From positions 1 to 18,655 of the forward strand of contig SVKH01000010.1 of the NCBI GenBank assembly GCA_015068545.1: a stretch of DNA of 18,655 nucleotides. Direction: 5' to 3'. The stretch comes from Oscillospiraceae bacterium. Lineage in GTDB: Bacteria; Bacillota; Clostridia; UBA1381. The notes under the pieces were generated by a model. That model was not told the origin of the DNA. It was given only the letters and a program-made list of their open reading frames with translations, and ran no database searches. The position numbers were made by a program, and so were the translations under genes. This document shows positions 13,359 through 18,655 of the stretch, one piece after another; the first letter of the stretch is position 1; every line of letters starts with the position of its first letter.

Positions 13359-13859
13359 GTGATTATTTTAGGTATTGACCCCGGATATGCGATTGTGGGA
13401 ATTGGAGTCATTGAATATGTAGGAAACAAATTCCGACCAATTGAGTGCACTACTATACAAACTCACGCGTCTATGATAACCAGTTTGCGTCTAAAGAAAA
13501 TAAAAGAGGAATTATGCACTTTTTTGCATAAATATAAACCCGACGCAGTCGCCATAGAGGAACTTTTCTTTAATAACAATGCCAAAACCGCTATTTCAGT
13601 GGCTCAAGCAAGGGGTGTATTGGTAGCAGAGGTAGCTACTATGGATATCCCTATTTATGAATATACACCTCTTCAGATAAAGCAATCCGTCACAGGCTAC
13701 GGCAGAGCAGAAAAAGGTCAGGTACAGCAAATGGTGAAAATGCTATTGAACCTTAATGCTATTCCAAAACCTGACGATGCTGCAGACGCTTTGGCAGTTG
13801 CCATCTGCCATGCCCATTCGGCAAAAATAAATGATGAATTTGGCATAAACCGCCTGTAA
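13359..13859 (+). CDS. ruvC: Holliday junction resolvase RuvC
   Basis: A 166-residue endonuclease that cuts Holliday junctions symmetrically, acting as a dimer with the RuvAB branch-migration motor. The RNase H-like fold is marked by GIDPG (D7), AIEELFFNNN (E67) and DDAADALAVAICH (D140, D143), which supply the four acidic metal ligands of the family. TGYGRAEKGQV is the conserved DNA-binding helix region. The start is a GTG, 8 nt after AGGAGG. It is divergent from argG, with a 128-bp shared AT-rich region, and ruvA follows after 167 bp. Length and motifs are normal. Confidence 0.96.
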   Translation: MIILGIDPGYAIVGIGVIEYVGNKFRPIECTTIQTHASMITSLRLKKIKEELCTFLHKYKPDAVAIEELFFNNNAKTAISVAQARGVLVAEVATMDIPIYEYTPLQIKQSVTGYGRAEKGQVQQMVKMLLNLNAIPKPDDAADALAVAICHAHSAKINDEFGINRL

Positions 13860-13913
13860 AATCCGTCATATAGTTGTAACGTAAACGTAATCGCACTATT
13901 TGTCAAAATATGA

Positions 13914-13919
13914 TACAAT
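13914..13919 (+). promoter_or_regulatory. Possible extended -10 promoter before ruvA
   Basis: TACAAT with TG one base upstream (TGATACAAT) in the 167-bp gap between ruvC and ruvA; the hexamer 17 nt upstream (TCGCAC) is a poor -35. It may allow ruvA-ruvB transcription independent of ruvC. Nothing else was recognised in this gap. Confidence 0.3.
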
Positions 13920-14026
13920 AGATACGGTAGTATATAAAATAAGGGTATTGTCCCCAAAAATTTATTGTGCAACAAAATCTGCATTATTCGGCAGAGTTTT
14001 AATTACAAAACAGAAAGGGAAACGGA

Positions 14027-14614
14027 ATGTATTACTATATAAAAGGCGAAGTTGTTTTAAAGGAATCGGGATTTGTTGTGGTGGACAATTCCGGTGTGGG
14101 CTACAAGATCTATACATCCGGCTACACCTTAGCAAACCTTACCGAAAAAACTGCAACTCTTTTTACCTATCTTCATGTGCGTGAAGATGTATTTGACCTG
14201 TACGGATTTTCCACACAGGAGGAACTTTCCATGTTCATTCATCTATTATCCGTTTCCGGTGTAGGCCCTAAGGCTGCACTTTCTATATTGTCGGTAGTGT
14301 CCCCGGGAGGACTGGCTGCGGCAATTATTACAAACGACGCAAAAACCTTAACAAAGGCATCCGGAGTAGGAGCAAAAATGGCGCAGCGTGTTATTCTGGA
14401 GCTAAAGGACAAGCTTAAAAACTCACAGATAATACCGGAGGAGCTATCCTCCTTTGACGCAGACAGCGCAGAATCATCCGGAAAGGAAGCTGTATCTGCT
14501 CTGATGGTACTGGGCTATTCGCAAAACGATGCAAAACGTGCTGTTGCAAGCGTGGATCAATCTCTCTCTACCGAGGAGATTATTACACTTGCACTTAAAA
14601 AAATGATGAAATAA
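14027..14614 (+). CDS. ruvA: Holliday junction DNA helicase subunit RuvA
   Basis: A 195-residue protein that forms a tetramer on the four-way junction and recruits RuvB. The N-terminal OB-fold begins MYYYIKGEVVLKESGFVVVD, with GVGYKIYTS. Two helix-hairpin-helix motifs follow: LSVSGVGPKAALSIL and KASGVGAKMAQRVILELKDKL. The C-terminal domain (EAVSALMVLGYSQNDAKRAV, about 158-177) contacts RuvB. The ribosome binding site is weak (AAAGGG about 7-8 nt before the ATG). It is 32 nt from ruvB and clearly co-transcribed with it. Confidence 0.96.
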   Translation: MYYYIKGEVVLKESGFVVVDNSGVGYKIYTSGYTLANLTEKTATLFTYLHVREDVFDLYGFSTQEELSMFIHLLSVSGVGPKAALSILSVVSPGGLAAAIITNDAKTLTKASGVGAKMAQRVILELKDKLKNSQIIPEELSSFDADSAESSGKEAVSALMVLGYSQNDAKRAVASVDQSLSTEEIITLALKKMMK

Positions 14615-14646
14615 CCTGATTTTTAAAGCTATCAAGGAGTAAGGAT

Positions 14647-15657
14647 ATGATTTTTGACGATAACGAAAGAATAGTAACAGGAGATTTTATCGGTGAAGAT
14701 GCTGATATTGAGGTTGGTTTAAGACCAAGGCAAATCTCCGATTATATCGGGCAGGAAAAGGTAAAGGAAAATTTATCGGTATATATTGACGCGGCAAAAC
14801 AGCGTCGAGAATCACTGGACCACGTTCTTTTATACGGACCACCGGGACTTGGAAAAACCACGCTTGCCGGTGTAATCGCAAACGAAATGGGTGTTAATAT
14901 CCGCATAACAAGCGGTCCGGCAATAGAAAAAGCTGGTGATTTGGCAGCTATCCTTACCAATTTATCACAAAATGATATTCTGTTTATTGATGAAATTCAT
15001 AGAATGAGCCGTACCGTAGAGGAAATTTTGTACCCAGCTATGGAGGACTACGCTCTTGATATCATTATCGGCAAAGGACCTTCCGCAAAGTCAATACGCC
15101 TTGATTTGCCAAAGTTTACTCTGATTGGCGCAACTACCCGCGCAGGGCTTTTGACAGCTCCGCTTCGTGACCGTTTCGGAGTTTTGGCAAGACTTGAACT
15201 CTACACAAACGAGGAATTGAAAACCATTATAAGGCGTTCCGCCGGTATACTTGACGTAGAAATAGACGATGGCGGTGCGGAAGAAATAGCCAGCCGTTCC
15301 CGCGGAACACCTCGTATAGCAAACAGGCTTTTGAAACGCGTACGCGACTTTGCGCAGATTAAATATAACAGTATTATCACAAAGGATATCGCGTCCGAAT
15401 CCCTAAAGAAAATGGAAATTGACGAAAAGGGGTTAGATATAATAGATAACAAAATGATAACTACCATGATAAAAAGTTTTGGAGGAGGTCCGGTTGGACT
15501 TGATACCATTTCCGCCACAATAGGCGAAGAGCCAAACACAATAGAAGACGTGTATGAACCGTACCTATTGCAGCTTGGATTCATATCAAGGACACCAAGG
15601 GGAAGAATCGTAACACAAGCAGGCTACGAGCATTTCGGTATGAAAAAGCCTGATTGA
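14647..15657 (+). CDS. ruvB: Holliday junction branch-migration ATPase RuvB
   Basis: A 336-residue AAA+ motor forming hexameric rings that pull DNA through the RuvA-bound junction. Visible motifs: Walker A GPPGLGKT (64-71), Walker B FIDEIHR (about 112-118), sensor-1 GATTRAG (160-166) and the arginine-finger region LRDRFG (172-177). The C-terminal winged-helix part includes SFGGGPVGLDTIS and the conserved ending EPYLLQLGFISRTPRGR. AGGAG lies 7 nt before the ATG. The amidase gene begins 19 nt after its stop, so both probably share a transcript. Confidence 0.97.
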   Translation: MIFDDNERIVTGDFIGEDADIEVGLRPRQISDYIGQEKVKENLSVYIDAAKQRRESLDHVLLYGPPGLGKTTLAGVIANEMGVNIRITSGPAIEKAGDLAAILTNLSQNDILFIDEIHRMSRTVEEILYPAMEDYALDIIIGKGPSAKSIRLDLPKFTLIGATTRAGLLTAPLRDRFGVLARLELYTNEELKTIIRRSAGILDVEIDDGGAEEIASRSRGTPRIANRLLKRVRDFAQIKYNSIITKDIASESLKKMEIDEKGLDIIDNKMITTMIKSFGGGPVGLDTISATIGEEPNTIEDVYEPYLLQLGFISRTPRGRIVTQAGYEHFGMKKPD

Positions 15658-15676
15658 TAAGGAGGAATCACACCAG

Positions 15677-17362
15677 ATGAAAAAACTAATAGCAGCTCTT
15701 TTGCTGATTACATCAACCTGCGTAGCTTCCGCAAGCGCAGCACCGATGATACTGGAATATGACGGTTCTATCAGAAACTATTCCGGTAATATTTACGATT
15801 TGGAAGTAAACGGAAAAATGCTTACAAATCTACCACTTGAACCTATCATATTTAACGAACGTGCCCTTGTGCCTGTGCGTGAGATATTTGAGGCAATGGG
15901 AGCCGTTGTAACCTATAATGACAGCGAAAAATCGGTGACAATTACTAACAGAAGCACCACAGTATATTTAGTGATAGATTCACCTACTGCAAAGGTAAAC
16001 GGTGGTGTTATTACTATACCTGATAACGTAGCTCCAAAGCTAATTGCAAAATGGGGCGAAAGCGCAAAAACTATGGTACCTGTAAGATTTATCTCGGAAA
16101 GCTTGGGTATGAAGGTAGACTTTTCTCAGGAAAAAGGGCTTATCAGCATATCTGATCCTACCATGGTAGCTCCACAGAGAAATGCTTTCGAAAAAATCAC
16201 ATGGTCTCAGGAAGGAAATGTGGTTACAGTAGCTGTAACTGCCACAAAGGAAATCACAAGCTACACCTATCCTTACCTGACAAACACTGGCGTTTTGTAT
16301 TCTGATATATCTGACATAACCTTCATCACTCCCGAATCAACCGAGGTAAATGTTGGCGGAGTGCTTCGGGTACGCATGGGTATTCACGGTGCAAATTCCC
16401 GTATAGCAATAGATACGGTTGATACTGAGTCTTACACTATTGCGCTATCCCCTGATAAAAAAACAATAATTTTTAAAATAGCACAAAAGGGCGGCACACC
16501 TGTTCCACCTGTGCAAACTACTCCTACTACACCAACTACTCCTACCCCTCCTGCAGAGCCAACACCTGTGGTTCCGCAGTATTTTGAGATAAACCTAGAA
16601 AACCCACTAGTGGTTATTGATGCAGGTCACGGCGGAAAGGATCCGGGTGTAGTACGAAACAAGCTTACAGACCAAGAGCTTTCTCAATGGCTAGCCCATA
16701 AAGCTTCACCAACCCCTAATCCGTCAGATCCTATACTTGCAGGCGGTACAGGCAGCGTTTACAATGAAAAGGACGTTGCCCTTGCTATAACGCTTAAGAC
16801 AAAAAGAATACTGGAAGAAAACGGTGTACGAGTTCTTTTAACCAGAGAAGGAGACACCTACCCTACTTTGGACGAGCGACCTGACCTTGCAGCAGCTAAC
16901 CACGCTGCGCTGTTTATCAGCATCCACGCAAATGCAACCAACGATATAGTTTCCACTGCCAACGGCATAGAAATCTATTATAGTCTGGAAAATAACAACG
17001 ATAATTACACTCTAACCAGCGAAGCTTTCGCAAAGGAAGTATTACAAAACGTAATTACAGCCACCGGAGCAAGAAACAGAGGTGTTAAAACAGCGAACTA
17101 CCGTGTAGTGCGAAAAAGTCCTATGCCGGCAGCTCTTATCGAAACAGGATTTTTCAATAACCCCGAGGAATTTAACCTGCTAATATCAGATGATTATCAG
17201 GAAAAAATTGCCTACGGTATTGCAATAGGAATTATAAACTCACTGCCGAAGCTACGCCTGAATCCAAATCTGGCAAGCGCCGGAGCTTCATCACAACTAC
17301 CGCTAAGCTCAGATCTTACCTTGCAGGACGTGATGAATATGAACAAAGCTCCCGTAAATTAA
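15677..17362 (+). CDS. Secreted N-acetylmuramoyl-L-alanine amidase with stalk and AMIN domains
   Basis: A 561-residue exported zinc enzyme that cuts the amide between MurNAc and the stem peptide of peptidoglycan. Order: signal peptide (1-~21, ending ASASA); copper amine oxidase N-terminal-like stalk domain (~43-160, with ALVPVREIFEAMGAVVTYND and MVPVRFISESLGMKV); AMIN-like wall-targeting domain (~172-272); Pro/Thr linker (274-300); Amidase_3 domain (~310-523). Zinc ligands H318 (DAGHGG), E364 (NEKD) and H417 (SIHANA) and catalytic E489 (LIETGF) are present, so it should be active. About 35 extra residues lie between H318 and E364. A Ser/Leu-rich tail ends the protein. AGGAGG lies 11 nt before the ATG. 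It is embedded between ruvB and queA, apparently in the same operon. Confidence 0.92.
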   Translation: MKKLIAALLLITSTCVASASAAPMILEYDGSIRNYSGNIYDLEVNGKMLTNLPLEPIIFNERALVPVREIFEAMGAVVTYNDSEKSVTITNRSTTVYLVIDSPTAKVNGGVITIPDNVAPKLIAKWGESAKTMVPVRFISESLGMKVDFSQEKGLISISDPTMVAPQRNAFEKITWSQEGNVVTVAVTATKEITSYTYPYLTNTGVLYSDISDITFITPESTEVNVGGVLRVRMGIHGANSRIAIDTVDTESYTIALSPDKKTIIFKIAQKGGTPVPPVQTTPTTPTTPTPPAEPTPVVPQYFEINLENPLVVIDAGHGGKDPGVVRNKLTDQELSQWLAHKASPTPNPSDPILAGGTGSVYNEKDVALAITLKTKRILEENGVRVLLTREGDTYPTLDERPDLAAANHAALFISIHANATNDIVSTANGIEIYYSLENNNDNYTLTSEAFAKEVLQNVITATGARNRGVKTANYRVVRKSPMPAALIETGFFNNPEEFNLLISDDYQEKIAYGIAIGIINSLPKLRLNPNLASAGASSQLPLSSDLTLQDVMNMNKAPVN

Positions 17363-17411
17363 ACAAAAAGACTACATTCCCTTGCTTTATAATAACGGAA
17401 AGGAACACACA

Positions 17412-18437
17412 ATGAAACGGCAAGATTTTTACTACGACTTACCCCCTGAATTGATAGCTCAGGAGCCTTTAAAGGACCGTACTACTTCTAGGCTTATGTG
17501 CCTTGATAAAAACACTGGCGAAACTCAGCACAAGCATTTTTACGACATTGTGGATATGCTAAACCCCGGAGACTGTCTAATACTAAACGATACAAAGGTT
17601 ATTCCTGCACGTCTTTACGGAGTAAAGGAAGGTTCGGGCGGTCATATAGAATTTCTGCTTCTGCATAAGCACAAGCTTGACGAATGGGAAGTTATACTAA
17701 AACCCGGCAGAAAAGCGAAACCCGGTGCGAGATTTGTTTTCGGCAATGGTGAACTTGTTGCAGAAGTACTTGAAGTCATCAACGATGGAAATAGACTGGT
17801 AAAATTTCACTACGATGGAGTTTTTGAAGAGATACTGGATAAACTGGGCGAGATGCCTCTTCCCCATTACATTACAAAAAAACTAGAGGATAAAGATAGA
17901 TACCAGACAGTTTATGCAAAAAATTCCGGCTCTGCGGCGGCACCAACAGCAGGACTGCACTTTACCGATGAGCTTCTATCAAAAATCAAAGAAAAGGGCG
18001 TAAAAATCGGGTATGTAACTCTTCATGTAGGACTTGGAACATTTCGTCCTGTGAAGGCTGATGATATTTTGGAACACAAAATGCACTCAGAATTTTACGT
18101 TCTGCCTGATGAAACTGCTCAACTAGTTAATGAAACCAAGAAAAACGGCGGACGTGTTATATCAGTGGGCACAACAGCCACGCGTACACTGGAAACTGTG
18201 GGTGCCAAAAATCCTGTACTAAAGGAAGAAACCGGTTGGACAGACATATTTATCTACCCAGGAAAGGAATTCCATGTTATAGATGCACTGATTACTAATT
18301 TCCATTTGCCGGAATCCACTTTAATCATGCTAGTTAGTGCCCTTGCAGGCAGAGAAAACGTCCTAGCAGCTTACGAAGAAGCTGTAAAGGAAAAATACAG
18401 ATTCTTCAGCTTTGGCGATGCAATGTTCATTCAGTGA
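17412..18437 (+). CDS. queA: S-adenosylmethionine:tRNA ribosyltransferase-isomerase
   Basis: A 341-residue cytoplasmic enzyme that moves the ribosyl part of S-adenosylmethionine onto 7-aminomethyl-7-deazaguanine at position 34 of tRNA, giving epoxyqueuosine. The family start FYYDLPPELIAQEPLKDRT is intact. Other signatures are GDCLILNDTKVIPARLYG, GEMPLPHYITKKLED, YQTVYAK followed by SGSAAAPTAGLHFT, and TLHVGLGTFRPV. The ATG at 17412 was chosen: AAGGA lies 7 nt upstream and the length (341) is typical. A TTG 30 nt earlier is in frame but lacks a good site. It follows the amidase by 49 nt and precedes tgt, the enzyme acting just before it in the queuosine pathway. Confidence 0.97.
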   Translation: MKRQDFYYDLPPELIAQEPLKDRTTSRLMCLDKNTGETQHKHFYDIVDMLNPGDCLILNDTKVIPARLYGVKEGSGGHIEFLLLHKHKLDEWEVILKPGRKAKPGARFVFGNGELVAEVLEVINDGNRLVKFHYDGVFEEILDKLGEMPLPHYITKKLEDKDRYQTVYAKNSGSAAAPTAGLHFTDELLSKIKEKGVKIGYVTLHVGLGTFRPVKADDILEHKMHSEFYVLPDETAQLVNETKKNGGRVISVGTTATRTLETVGAKNPVLKEETGWTDIFIYPGKEFHVIDALITNFHLPESTLIMLVSALAGRENVLAAYEEAVKEKYRFFSFGDAMFIQ

Positions 18438-18569
18438 TTTTATCAAAGTAATAAGGAAAAATGAAAAGCTACTGATAAACCGTAAACATTAACGATGCGA
18501 TGTTTATAAGATAATTACAGGTGAAAAAATGTCCGAAACTGTTATTATCTATAAAATAGGAGATAAATT
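18438..18569 (+). other. queA-tgt gap with a 7-bp hairpin
   Basis: The 132-bp gap holds a perfect stem TAAACAT / ATGTTTA (about 18484-18507) with a 10-nt loop and no T run, so it is not an obvious terminator. No promoter or gene was recognised with confidence. Confidence 0.3.
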
Positions 18570-18655
18570 ATGTTTAAAATATTACACACTAACGGCTTAG
18601 CCCGTCGAGGTGAATTTACTACCGTCCACGGTACGGTACAAACACCGGTTTTTCA
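18570..18655 (+). CDS. tgt: tRNA-guanine transglycosylase (N-terminal 28 residues only)
   Basis: The frame begins MFKILHTNGLARRGEFTTVH and continues GTVQTPVF before running off the right edge. This matches the N-terminus of bacterial tRNA-guanine transglycosylase, which exchanges guanine 34 for preQ1 in tRNAs with GUN anticodons. AGGAG lies 7 nt before the ATG. Position next to queA agrees with the usual Firmicutes gene order. The catalytic residues lie outside the window. Confidence 0.9.
   Translation, partial: MFKILHTNGLARRGEFTTVHGTVQTPVF

Noticed and set aside
18529..18600. A 23-residue open frame overlapping the start of tgt
   Set aside because: It has a modest AGG 5' of its ATG, but overlaps tgt in another frame and lacks supporting signs; chance is likely in AT-rich DNA.

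Overview
The window looks like chromosomal DNA of a low-GC, Gram-positive anaerobe of the class Clostridia, probably a gut relative of the Oscillospiraceae. Reasons: AT-rich intergenic DNA, strong AGGAGG-type ribosome binding sites, TTG and GTG starts, sigma-A type promoters, a GTP-type PEP carboxykinase, secreted stalk-domain (copper amine oxidase N-terminal-like) proteins, and the order ruvC-ruvA-ruvB-amidase-queA-tgt. The species cannot be named from the sequence alone.

Layout. Positions 1-5030 (minus strand) hold a surface-polysaccharide operon. It starts from a promoter near 5000 and reads HPr-kinase-like P-loop protein, glycosyltransferase, EpsG-type membrane protein, GT4 glycosyltransferase; the 5' part of a secreted, very acidic protein follows at the left edge. 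Positions 5230-6160 hold a structured repeat, a GtrA-type membrane protein and tRNA-Glu(CUC), all minus. GTP-dependent PEP carboxykinase (plus) follows with its own strong promoter and tandem terminators. After a 252-bp fold-back element come a secreted stalk-domain protein and the last two arginine-biosynthesis genes, argH and argG (all minus). argG and argH are separated by four tandem ~130-bp repeats. From 13359 rightwards (plus) lie ruvC, ruvA and ruvB (Holliday junction resolution), a cell-wall amidase, queA and the start of tgt (queuosine modification of tRNA).

How they work together. The left operon builds or regulates an exported glycan. PEP carboxykinase links PEP and oxaloacetate. 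ArgG and ArgH turn citrulline and aspartate into arginine and fumarate. RuvABC processes recombination intermediates, and QueA and Tgt belong to one tRNA-modification pathway. All of these are known families.

The unusual material is between genes: three kinds of repeated, hairpin-rich DNA (5233-5389 with 8290-8541; 9741-9950; 11507-12000). Two copies of one element keep the same hairpins while their bases differ, which suggests selection on structure. No new multi-gene defence or biosynthetic system is evident.
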